The position numbers were made by a program, and so were the translations under genes. This document shows positions 33,287 through 40,364 of a stretch of 49,766 nucleotides of DNA, one piece after another. How positions within the stretch are numbered: the first letter of the stretch is position 1; every line of letters begins with the position of its first letter. The stretch is from contig JAFSBM010000222.1 of NCBI GenBank assembly GCA_017437285.1, positions 1 to 49,766 of the forward strand, given 5' to 3'. The DNA is from Ruminococcus sp. GTDB taxonomy: Bacteria; Bacillota; Clostridia; Oscillospirales; Ruminococcaceae. Under the pieces are notes generated by a model. The model saw only the letters and a program-made list of their open reading frames with translations, did no database searches and was not told where the DNA came from.

Positions 33287-34468
33287 TTATACCAACTTAA
33301 AATTATTGTCACCGTCAAGATACCACATTTTACAATCGGTTTCGTTCTTGTCACGGGCAGAAGTACCGATAAGGCTTACAGCCTCCTTATCCTCAAATGC
33401 AGATATAACGCTATTTAAAGATGATGTACAATCAGTGGAGGCAATTACGCAGGAACAAACCGATACAGCGTCAATCTTTATTCGCCTGTCGCACTCAACA
33501 CTCGCCGCAAGAACTTTCAGAAGAAGCTGTGACGGGTAATCGGGATTGTCAACACTTTCAGAAACAACCTCACCGCTTGCACCATAATAGACAAAAGTGG
33601 AGGCAATGCCGTTTTTTATAAGTGCTGATAAAAGTCCGAATGCAGAGCATATAATGCGTTCCTCACGCAATATGGCATCTTCCGCTTTTACGCCCTTTGC
33701 CCTGAACAAATCAAGTGCAATTACAGGCTGAACCGCTGATGCAGCCTCATCAAGACGAATCATAAGCTGATTTTTCTTTGCAGAGAGCTTCCAGTTCACA
33801 CGCTTCAAAGGGTCCCCTGCCTCATATTCACGATGCTCATATCCGGGAGTTGTTGTAGCTGAAAACAGCTGTGCTGAATCGTTTTTCTCCTCATCATCTG
33901 AGGTCATAACCGAATCGGCAATGCTTCTGAAAAGCTTTGATGATGTTTTGGCATCGGGAATTTCAGGAATTACTCCAACGCTTTTGGGCGGAGGAAGCTG
34001 ACTTTTTATATTAAAGCCCGCAAATCCTAAAAATCCGCAGGAACGGACAGAGGAAACGAATATACTGCCGTTTCCGCCTGTATTTGCGTCAACCTCAACG
34101 GAAAAGCTCTTGCTGTTACCTTTTATAATAGAGAGCTTGTAGAGTTTGTCAATATTGCCGAAAACCTCACTGGCAGCAAGACGGATTTCAATTATACCCA
34201 ATGGGAAAAATCCGCTTTTTTCAACATTTACATTAACTTTCAGCTTACTGCCCTTTTTGACAAAGCCGTCACAGTCAAAGGTTACAACAGTTCTCTTTCT
34301 GCCATACCATGCGAAAAAGCCTGAAACAAGGGGTGCAAACACCATAAAGGCTATAATTACAACGCCGATGTCACCGTCAATGTAAAAGGTGAATATAAGC
34401 AGGGCTACAGCTATCGAAATTATAGATAATATTGTGCCCATATCAGTTTCCCATAGACGGAACGGCAA
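33287..34468 (-). CDS. DUF58 domain-containing protein
   Basis: A 393-residue protein with two N-terminal membrane helices (about residues 10-50), a beta-rich domain, and the DUF58 signature YEAGDPLKRVNWKLSAKKNQLMIR (about 210-233), the start of a von Willebrand factor A-like fold. DUF58 proteins accompany MoxR ATPases and transglutaminases. The start overlaps the end of the MoxR gene by 26 bp, and 2 bp separate its stop from the transglutaminase gene: a tight operon. Confidence 0.93.
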   Translation of the reverse strand: MPFRLWETDMGTILSIISIAVALLIFTFYIDGDIGVVIIAFMVFAPLVSGFFAWYGRKRTVVTFDCDGFVKKGSKLKVNVNVEKSGFFPLGIIEIRLAASEVFGNIDKLYKLSIIKGNSKSFSVEVDANTGGNGSIFVSSVRSCGFLGFAGFNIKSQLPPPKSVGVIPEIPDAKTSSKLFRSIADSVMTSDDEEKNDSAQLFSATTTPGYEHREYEAGDPLKRVNWKLSAKKNQLMIRLDEAASAVQPVIALDLFRAKGVKAEDAILREERIICSAFGLLSALIKNGIASTFVYYGASGEVVSESVDNPDYPSQLLLKVLAASVECDRRIKIDAVSVCSCVIASTDCTSSLNSVISAFEDKEAVSLIGTSARDKNETDCKMWYLDGDNNFKLV

Positions 34469-35381
34469 GTGTGTTCAGAATTGCCTCAACATAGGCTTCT
34501 GTGGAATTGAATTCCGTTCTGCCCTGCGGTGAAAGAATAATTCTGTGGGCAAGTACAGAAACTGCCGTTTTCTTTACATCATCGGGAGTTACATAGTCAC
34601 GCTCGTAAATGTAAGCGTAAGCCTTAGCCGCCTTATAAAGGGCAATACTTCCTCTCGGACTTACACCGAGAGCAGCATTTCTGTCGCTTCGTGTAAATCT
34701 TACGATGTCCACCACGTACTTTTTCACTTCATCGGTAACACGTATATTACGCACTTCCTCCTGCATTGCCAATATTTCGTCAATGGTCATTGCAGGCTCT
34801 GTGATGTTATTTATGGGGTTGTACAGCTCTGTTCTTTCGAGAATTTTCATCTCCTCATCAGCATCGGGATAACCCATTGACAGCTTCATAAAAAATCTGT
34901 CCATTTGTGCCTCAGGGAGGTGGAATGTACCATATGTTTCAACGGGGTTTTGTGTTGCCATTACGAGAAATGGCTTAGGGAGCGGATATGTTGTGCCGTC
35001 CATTGAAATCTGTCGCTCCTCCATAGCTTCGAGAAGTGCCGACTGCACTTTCGGGGAAGCACGGTTGATTTCATCGGCAAGGAGGAAATTGCACATTGCA
35101 GCACCCTCACGGTATGTAAATTCACCTGTCAGGCTGTCAGGCATTGTAAAACCTGCAATATCCGAGGGCATAACATCGGGAGTGAGCTGTATTCTGTTGA
35201 ATTTTCCGCCAACTGAACGGGAAAGTGCTGTAATAAGCTGTGTTTTTCCAACTCCGGGAACATCTTCAAGAAGAACGTGTCCCTCACAGAGCATAGCTGA
35301 AATAAGTCGTATAACAGTATCCTCTTTGCCAACGATAACTTTTCCTATAGAATCGGCAAGAAGTCTGATTTTTCCATTCAT
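34443..35381 (-). CDS. MoxR family AAA ATPase
   Basis: A 312-residue AAA ATPase with EDVPGVGKTQLI (Walker A, about residues 38-49), LLADEINRASPKVQSALLEAMEE (Walker B and the following helix, about 101-123) and TQNPVETYGTFHLPEAQMDRF (sensor region). MoxR ATPases act as chaperone-like partners of proteins with VWA domains, here the DUF58 protein. It is the first gene of the moxR-DUF58-transglutaminase operon. The start is MNGKIRLLADSIGKVIVGKE. An upstream promoter is visible. Confidence 0.94.
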   Translation of the reverse strand: MNGKIRLLADSIGKVIVGKEDTVIRLISAMLCEGHVLLEDVPGVGKTQLITALSRSVGGKFNRIQLTPDVMPSDIAGFTMPDSLTGEFTYREGAAMCNFLLADEINRASPKVQSALLEAMEERQISMDGTTYPLPKPFLVMATQNPVETYGTFHLPEAQMDRFFMKLSMGYPDADEEMKILERTELYNPINNITEPAMTIDEILAMQEEVRNIRVTDEVKKYVVDIVRFTRSDRNAALGVSPRGSIALYKAAKAYAYIYERDYVTPDDVKKTAVSVLAHRIILSPQGRTEFNSTEAYVEAILNTLAVPSMGN

Positions 35382-35444
35382 ATTTTTACCCCTACTATTG
35401 TTAAATTATTTATAGTGTGAGAGATTACACTCACAGCCTTTACT

Positions 35445-35473
35445 ATTATAACATATTTTTGTCAATATAGCAA
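35445..35473 (-). promoter_or_regulatory. Promoter of the MoxR operon
   Basis: On the minus strand TTGCTA (35468-35473), 17 bp, TATAAT (35445-35450). The leader holds an AGTGT...ACACT inverted repeat near 35413-35430. Confidence 0.65.
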
Positions 35474-35585
35474 GTCTTTTTAGCATAAATAATAAACCCG
35501 CACTTTTGTGCATTATGTACAACTAAAATGATTTTTTATTGTTACAGCCGCTACTATCTTTATTCGTAATTCGTAATTATTTATA

Positions 35586-35755
35586 AAAAAGCTAAAGGCT
35601 AACAGCTAATGACTTTAAAAAGCTAAAGGCTAACAGCTAATAGCTAATGGCTAATGGCTTTAAAAAGCTAAAGGCTAACAGCTAATAGCTAATGGCTTTA
35701 AAAAGCTAAAGGCTAACAGCTAATAGCTAATGGCTTTGAAAAGCTAACGGCTTTT
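35586..35755. repeat. Tandem minisatellite of GCTAA motifs
   Basis: About four units of about 38-45 bp, each TTTAAAAAGCTAAAGGCTAA plus CAGCTAATAGCTAATGGC, with small length changes. The last unit is degenerate. Related short stretches are at 14870-14891, 37535-37596 and 38576-38608. It has no protein-coding or CRISPR character (there are no unique spacers). It fills most of the 513-bp gap 35382-35894, together with the MoxR promoter, an inverted repeat at 35758-35791 (ACAATTTATA/TATAAATTGT) and the SCIFF promoter. Confidence 0.85.
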
Positions 35756-35828
35756 GTACAATTTATACTGTCATTTTTTGTTATAAATTGTCTGAAATGC
35801 CAAAAATGATAATTGCGTGAAAAAACTA

Positions 35829-35857
35829 TTGAAAAATAACAGAAAATATGGTATAAT
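35829..35857 (+). promoter_or_regulatory. Promoter of the SCIFF peptide gene
   Basis: TTGAAA (35829-35834), 17 bp, TATAAT (35852-35857), followed by AAGGAGG before the ATG at 35895. Confidence 0.85.
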
Positions 35858-35894
35858 GATAGCAAGCTATAATTCAAAAAAGGAGGTTTCTGTT

Positions 35895-36032
35895 ATGAAA
35901 CATATCAAGACAATGAACAAGGCTAATCTCAAGGAGTCCGCTAAGAAGGGCGGCTGCGGCAATTGCCAGGCTTCTTGCCAGTCTGCTTGCAAGACTTCAT
36001 GCACAGTTGCTAACCAGAAGTGCGAGAGATAA
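35895..36032 (+). CDS. SCIFF peptide precursor (six cysteines in forty-five residues)
   Basis: A 45-residue ribosomal peptide. The leader MKHIKTMNKANLKESAKKGG is typical of the family, and the core carries six cysteines at 21, 24, 28, 32, 36 and 43, spaced CxxCxxxCxxxCxxxCxxxxxxC. SCIFF peptides occur across Clostridia; their maturase makes Cys-to-Thr alpha-thioether bridges (a sactipeptide). The function is unknown and conserved enough to suggest a housekeeping rather than antibiotic role. AAGGAGG lies 8 nt before the ATG. The maturase gene follows. Thr34 and Thr37 lie in the core as possible bridge acceptors. Confidence 0.97.
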   Translation: MKHIKTMNKANLKESAKKGGCGNCQASCQSACKTSCTVANQKCER

Positions 36033-36054
36033 GCATTTTTTCACAAAATCTTTA

Positions 36055-36083
36055 AGGGCAGTGTTATGCTGCCCTGTTTTTTT
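36055..36083 (+). terminator. Terminator or attenuator between SCIFF peptide and maturase
   Basis: AGGGCAG (36055-36061) and CTGCCCT (36069-36075) form a 7-bp stem with a 7-nt loop, followed by a seven-T run (36077-36083). It should stop most transcripts after the peptide gene, keeping the peptide in excess over the enzyme. Confidence 0.85.
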
Positions 36084-36090
36084 CATTTAG

Positions 36091-36117
36091 TGATTTTTAT
36101 TGAGGGATAATCACTGA
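36091..36117 (+). promoter_or_regulatory. Inverted repeat before the maturase gene
   Basis: AGTGATT and AATCACT (7 bp each) flank 12-14 bases between the terminator and the maturase start at 36153. It may be an operator or part of a second promoter (GATACAAT downstream). The role is unproven. Confidence 0.35.
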
Positions 36118-36152
36118 TACAATTTGTTATATCAGTTTCGAGGAGAGATAGT

Positions 36153-37520
36153 ATGATACATAAGTACAAATTAAATGGTTTTAATATAGTTCTTGATGTT
36201 AACAGCGGCGGCGTTCATATTGTGGACGAGCTGACTTATGACCTGCTTGACAACGTTGAGCCTCCTTTCGAGGAAAAATGTCCACAGAAAGTTGTGGAAA
36301 AGCTTTCAAAGGTGTATTCCGTGGAGGATATTGAGTCATGCTATGACGAAATCGTTGAGCTTTACAATGAAAAAATCCTCTTTTCCGAGGACGATTACGA
36401 GAAGTATGCCAAGTATTCCGTAGCATCTCCCGTCAAGGCTATGTGCCTGAATATCGCCCACGACTGCCAGCTTCGCTGTAAATACTGTTTCGCATCAACT
36501 GGCGATTTCGGTCAGGGACGTAAGCTTATGACTCTCGAAACAGGTAAAAATGCCATTGATTTTCTCCTTGAAAATTCAGGCGACAGAAAAAATCTGGAGC
36601 TTGACTTCTTCGGCGGCGAGCCTTTGATGAATTTCAAGGTTGTTAAGCAGATTGTGGAATATGCACGTTCAAGAGAAGCCGAATACAACAAGAAATTCCG
36701 CTTTACTATCACAACAAACGGACTTCTCCTTGATGATGAAAAAATTGAGTTTATCAACAAAGAGATGTCAAATGTCGTACTTTCCATTGACGGAAGAAAG
36801 GAAGTCAACGACTATTTCCGTGTACTTCCCAACGGTCAGGGCTGCTATGATATGATTCTGCCGAAATATCAGAAGCTTGTAGCAGGCAGAGGCGACAAGG
36901 AATACTACGTGAGAGGAACTTTCACAAATAAGAATACAGACTTTGCAAATGACGTATTTGCGTTATATGAGGCAGGTTTTGACCAGATTTCAATTGAGCC
37001 TGTTGTAGGCGAGGGCGATGAATATGCCCTTACTGAAAAGGATTTATCCGTGGTATTCAAGGAATACGAAAATCTTGCAAACCGTATCCTCGAAAACGAG
37101 AAAAACGGCGGTAAATTCAACTTCTTCCACTTTATGATTGACCTTGACCAGGGTCCATGTGCAATCAAGCGACTCCGTGGCTGCGGCTGCGGCAACGACT
37201 ATGTTGCAATTACTCCCGACGGCGATATTTACCCATGTCACCAGTTTGTTGGTATGGAGGAGTACAAAATGGGCAACATCGACGAGGGTACTTTCAATCA
37301 GGAAATGAAAGCTGATTTTGCAAACTGCCACGTTTATTCAAAGCCCGAATGCCGCAAGTGTTGGGCAAAATTCTATTGCAGCGGCGGCTGTAATGCCAAT
37401 AATTACCAGTATATGGGCGATGTCCGTTCAGCTCACAAGATTTCCTGCGAGCTTGAAAAGAAGCGTCTTGAATGTGCAATTATGCTGAAAGCTGCAAGAA
37501 CTTTCGGTGAACAGGAATAA
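36153..37520 (+). CDS. SCIFF peptide maturase, radical SAM enzyme
   Basis: A 455-residue radical SAM enzyme. The N-terminus (about 1-85) is the peptide-recognition domain. Cys105, Cys109 and Cys112 in CQLRCKYCFAS bind the SAM-cleaving 4Fe-4S cluster, and FFGGEPLMNF follows. The C-terminal SPASM/Twitch domain has further Cys ligands in GPCAIKRLRGCGCGNDYVA, YPCHQFVG and CRKCWAKFYCSGGC. It makes thioether bonds in the SCIFF peptide encoded just upstream. GAGGAGAG precedes the ATG. No transporter or protease is clustered with the pair, which is usual for SCIFF, unlike antibiotic sactipeptide clusters. Confidence 0.97.
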   Translation: MIHKYKLNGFNIVLDVNSGGVHIVDELTYDLLDNVEPPFEEKCPQKVVEKLSKVYSVEDIESCYDEIVELYNEKILFSEDDYEKYAKYSVASPVKAMCLNIAHDCQLRCKYCFASTGDFGQGRKLMTLETGKNAIDFLLENSGDRKNLELDFFGGEPLMNFKVVKQIVEYARSREAEYNKKFRFTITTNGLLLDDEKIEFINKEMSNVVLSIDGRKEVNDYFRVLPNGQGCYDMILPKYQKLVAGRGDKEYYVRGTFTNKNTDFANDVFALYEAGFDQISIEPVVGEGDEYALTEKDLSVVFKEYENLANRILENEKNGGKFNFFHFMIDLDQGPCAIKRLRGCGCGNDYVAITPDGDIYPCHQFVGMEEYKMGNIDEGTFNQEMKADFANCHVYSKPECRKCWAKFYCSGGCNANNYQYMGDVRSAHKISCELEKKRLECAIMLKAARTFGEQE

Positions 37521-37534
37521 ATTAATGAGCCGTC

Positions 37535-37596
37535 AGCCTTTAGCCGTTAGCTATTAGCCTTTAGCCGTTAGCTATTAGCTTTTAGCCGTTAGCTAT
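37535..37596. repeat. GCTAA minisatellite (reverse orientation)
   Basis: Three units of about 21 bp reading AGCCTTTAGCCGTTAGCTATT, the reverse complement of the motif at 35586-35755. It lies directly after the maturase stop, in the 308-bp gap 37521-37828, which also holds a GGCTGCC/GGCAGTCC hairpin near 37622, the 37671 palindrome and the 37730 terminator. Confidence 0.75.
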
Positions 37597-37670
37597 GTGG
37601 GCGGCTGATATATTGTGTAGGGGCTGCCTTTGGCAGTCCGCAAATCAACGTAATATAGCCGAATATATAG

Positions 37671-37689
37671 GGGCGGATAATATCCGCCC
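37671..37689. repeat. Dispersed GGGCGG palindrome, second copy
   Basis: GGGCGGATAATATCCGCCC, identical to 13572-13590. Both copies are preceded by a TATAGG- or TGTAGG-like base pattern in one of the two orientations. Confidence 0.7.
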
Positions 37690-37729
37690 GAAGTTTCAGT
37701 ACAAAATTCGGATTCTCAGACAATTCTCG

Positions 37730-37764
37730 GCTGATATCTTATGATGTCAGCTTTTATTTTTCTG
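37730..37764 (+). terminator. Terminator before the CPBP gene
   Basis: GCTGATATC (37730-37738) pairs with GATGTCAGC (37743-37751) and is followed by TTTTATTTTT. It probably ends transcripts from the maturase gene. Confidence 0.8.
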
Positions 37765-37828
37765 AAAATAATTGCAATTATATGTAAAATATAAAGAAAA
37801 AGTGTATAAATTTATTACAAGGAGAAAT

Positions 37829-38491
37829 ATGACAAAGAAAAAGAAAACGAAAGTATTAATAATCTATTCCATTATATTTAACGCTTTATGGGCGGTTATG
37901 GAATTAATTTTCAAAAATGCTATTGACAACGCATTAAAAAATGAAGTTATAACAGAATTTCTGAAAGAAGTTGTTATAAAAAATCTTCTGTGGACAATAC
38001 CTGCAATTGCACTTATAAAATATTTCAAAGATGATGTGTACATACCCTTAAAAGAAATGTTTTCAACTAAGGTAAATGTTCTGAAATATCTGCCGATTTT
38101 TATTATTTTTACAATTTTTTTACTGTGCAATTCTTTTGTTCTGAACGGAAAAATTACCATATCGGAAAGTTTCGGTATAGATGATATAATAATTTTCATA
38201 TCTGTGGGATTGACCGAGGAAATTGTATTCCGTGGTTTGCTTCTTAACGTAACATTCCGTGAAGATAAAAAATGGCAGGCTGTATTGATAAATTCCCTTA
38301 TGTTCCTTGCAATTCATTTCCCAATATGGATACACAACGGAATATTCATTACTGCTTTTACAGGTTTTAGCTTTGTACCAATTATAATATTGAGCATTAT
38401 TTTCAGTTGGAGTTTTATCAAAAGCAGAAATATTCTTGTACCTATTGCATTGCATACGTACTGGGATTTGCTGCTTACAATGATTTCTTAA
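37829..38491 (+). CDS. CPBP family intramembrane metalloprotease
   Basis: A 220-residue membrane protein of the CAAX protease/bacteriocin-processing family (Abi/CPBP). The start is placed at 37829, preceded by AAGGAG; an earlier ATG in frame lacks a ribosome site. About six helices. The family motifs are GLTEEIVFRGLL (EExxxR, residues near 129-140), FLAIHFPIW (FxxxH) and HTYWDLL (HxxxD near the end). It begins MTKKKKTKVLIIYSI. Such proteases process prenyl proteins or peptides or give immunity to bacteriocins; the substrate here is unknown. It lies near, but is not co-transcribed with, the SCIFF genes. Confidence 0.88.
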   Translation: MTKKKKTKVLIIYSIIFNALWAVMELIFKNAIDNALKNEVITEFLKEVVIKNLLWTIPAIALIKYFKDDVYIPLKEMFSTKVNVLKYLPIFIIFTIFLLCNSFVLNGKITISESFGIDDIIIFISVGLTEEIVFRGLLLNVTFREDKKWQAVLINSLMFLAIHFPIWIHNGIFITAFTGFSFVPIIILSIIFSWSFIKSRNILVPIALHTYWDLLLTMIS

Positions 38492-38543
38492 ACAACGGTG
38501 ATTACAGGCGAGAAATGCTTGTCCTCCACCCAAACATACACTT

Positions 38544-38583
38544 AATACCAATCCCTAAAACAACAGTAGACAAATCTAATGGC
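38544..38583. repeat. Solitary end of the MITE-like element
   Basis: AATACCAATCCCTAAAACAA then CAGTAGACAAATCTAATGG matches the right end of the 21216-21378 element nearly base for base. No partner end is seen within 200 bp, so it is a fragment. Confidence 0.7.
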
Positions 38584-38608
38584 TAAAAGCTAATAGCTAA
38601 CGGCTAAT
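38576..38608. repeat. GCTAA repeat stretch
   Basis: CTAATGGCTAAAAGCTAATA followed by GCTAACGGCTAATTT. It directly abuts the solitary MITE end, and a TAATTCTTAATTC-type repeat follows (38613-38660). The gap 38492-38816 also holds the aspartate kinase promoter. Confidence 0.65.
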
Positions 38609-38612
38609 TTAA

Positions 38613-38660
38613 TAATTACGCATTAATTCTGAATTCTTAATTCATAATTCTTAATTCAAA
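38613..38660. repeat. AATTCTTAATTC-type simple repeat
   Basis: Copies of AATTCTTAATTC / TTACGCATTAATTC, related to 17933-17964 and 35563-35580. Confidence 0.5.
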
Positions 38661-38737
38661 AACTGTCCGTCAGCGGCGTACAAGCGTATTCACCAAAAAA
38701 ACAGATTTCGTGATTTCATTTTCTGCATTTCTGCCAA

Positions 38738-38766
38738 TTGATTTTTGGAATATTTTAGGATATAAT
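38738..38766 (+). promoter_or_regulatory. Promoter of aspartate kinase
   Basis: TTGATT (38738-38743), 17 bp, TATAAT (38761-38766). The leader is about 45 nt, so there is no room for a lysine riboswitch. Confidence 0.75.
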
Positions 38767-38816
38767 ATAATAGTATGATAGAAAAATAACAATTATTATG
38801 AAAGTAGGTTTTTACT

Positions 38817-40151
38817 ATGGCTAATAAAGTTGTAAAGTTCGGCGGCAGCTCTCTGGCAGACGCTAATCAGTTCCGCAAGGTTGCCGATATTATAAAATCC
38901 GATGACAAGCGTAAATACGTTGTTCCCTCTGCTCCCGGAAAGCGTTTTTCCGATGATATCAAGGTAACTGATATGCTCTACAAGTGCTGTGAGCTTGCTG
39001 TCAGCGGTGAGGATTTCACAAATGATTTCCAGATTATCAAGGACCGCTACAACGGAATTATTTCCGACCTCGGTGTAAATATCAGCCTTTATGAGGATTT
39101 CGATATTATCACAAATGAGCTTAAAAATCACCCTGCAAGAGATTTTGCTGCAAGCCGTGGCGAATTTCTCAACGGTAAGATTTTAGCTGCTTACCTCGGC
39201 TACAACTTCGTTGATGCCGCTGACGTTATCGTTTTCGATACAAAGGGACAGCTTCTTCTCGATGATACTGTAAAGGCTGTCAGAGCAAAGATGAAAGACC
39301 TCGACAACGCAGTAATCCCAGGTTTCTACGGCAAAACAACAGAGGGAGTTATCAAGACTTTCTCCAGAGGCGGTTCAGATGTTACAGGTTCAATTATTGC
39401 AAATGCTGTAAATGCTGAAATTTATGAGAACTGGACAGACGTTTCAGGATTCCTCATTGCTGACCCAAGAATAGTTGAAAACCCCGAGGCTATCGAAACA
39501 ATTACTTATCGTGAGCTTCGTGAGCTTGCATATATGGGTGCATCTGTTCTCCACGAGGACGCTATTTTCCCTGTTCGTTCCGCAGGTATTCCAATCAATA
39601 TCCGCAACACAAACAGACCTCAGGACGCAGGTACAATGATTGTTTCCAACGACTACGATTTCAGCCGTGAAAGCCTTGGACACACAATCACAGGTATCGC
39701 AGGCAAAAAGGGATTCAGCACAATCAACATCGAAAAGGCTATGATGAACAATGAGCTTGGTTTTGGTATGAAAGTTCTCAACGTGCTTTATCAGAACGGT
39801 ATTTCCTTTGAGCATATGCCCTCGGGAATTGACACAATGAGCATCACAGTTGACAGTGCAAAGCTGGAGCCTGTTCGTGAAAAGGTGCTTGCTGAAATCC
39901 GCCGTGAGGTTAATCCCGACCACCTTGAAATCGAGGACGGTATCGCAATTCTCGCAGTTGTGGGCAGACGTATGAAGAATACACGTGGTACTGTTGCAAG
40001 AGTTTTTGCAGCTATGGCTCACGCTCGTATTAACGTAAAGCTTATCGACCAGGGTTCATCTGAGCTTAATGTTATCATCGGTGTAAGCGAAAATGACCTT
40101 CCCGAAGCTATCAGACGTATCTACGATATGTTTATCAGTTCAGAAAATTAA
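38817..40151 (+). CDS. Aspartate kinase
   Basis: A 444-residue monofunctional aspartokinase, the first step of the lysine, threonine and methionine pathway. It starts MANKVVKFGGSSLADANQF, with the ATP-binding KFGGSS. FSRGGSDVTGSIIANAVNAE (about 180-199) is the aspartate-site region. Two ACT domains occupy about 300-444 and would bind the feedback amino acid. The layout resembles class III clostridial aspartokinases. The gene is single and ends in a strong terminator. AAGTAGG lies before the ATG. Confidence 0.95.
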   Translation: MANKVVKFGGSSLADANQFRKVADIIKSDDKRKYVVPSAPGKRFSDDIKVTDMLYKCCELAVSGEDFTNDFQIIKDRYNGIISDLGVNISLYEDFDIITNELKNHPARDFAASRGEFLNGKILAAYLGYNFVDAADVIVFDTKGQLLLDDTVKAVRAKMKDLDNAVIPGFYGKTTEGVIKTFSRGGSDVTGSIIANAVNAEIYENWTDVSGFLIADPRIVENPEAIETITYRELRELAYMGASVLHEDAIFPVRSAGIPINIRNTNRPQDAGTMIVSNDYDFSRESLGHTITGIAGKKGFSTINIEKAMMNNELGFGMKVLNVLYQNGISFEHMPSGIDTMSITVDSAKLEPVREKVLAEIRREVNPDHLEIEDGIAILAVVGRRMKNTRGTVARVFAAMAHARINVKLIDQGSSELNVIIGVSENDLPEAIRRIYDMFISSEN

Positions 40152-40159
40152 TTATTATT

Positions 40160-40191
40160 CCGCACAGATTTTTAGTCTGTGCGGATTTTTT
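40160..40191 (+). terminator. Terminator of aspartate kinase
   Basis: CCGCACAGA (40160-40168) and TCTGTGCGG (40176-40184) form a 9-bp stem with a TTTTTAG loop and a six-T tail. The same sequence, including the loop, recurs at 42692-42716. Confidence 0.9.
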
Positions 40192-40210
40192 ATTCAGATT
40201 GGTATAACTA

Positions 40211-40239
40211 TTGACAAATATATAAGTATATGTTACAAT
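40211..40239 (+). promoter_or_regulatory. Promoter of the dockerin LRR gene
   Basis: TTGACA (40211-40216), 17 bp, TACAAT (40234-40239). A leader of about 120 nt contains a GTTATT...AATAAC inverted repeat near 40302-40325. Confidence 0.75.
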
Positions 40240-40364
40240 AAAAATAGAATATGGGTATGCGTTCAAAAAAATATAAATCCATTTCGCTGCTCATATTCGT
40301 GTTATTGATGTAAGCGTTAATAACACCAAAAAATCATAGACAAATATAGAGGGAGGAATTTACT

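Noticed and set aside
35586-35755. CRISPR array
   Set aside because: The units are contiguous and share all their sequence; there are no unique spacers and no cas gene is near.
35895-36032. Sactibiotic antimicrobial cluster
   Set aside because: The peptide and maturase match SCIFF, which lacks clustered export and immunity genes; the CPBP gene further on is separated by a terminator.
38767-38816. Lysine riboswitch for aspartate kinase
   Set aside because: The leader after the promoter is about 45 nt, far too short.
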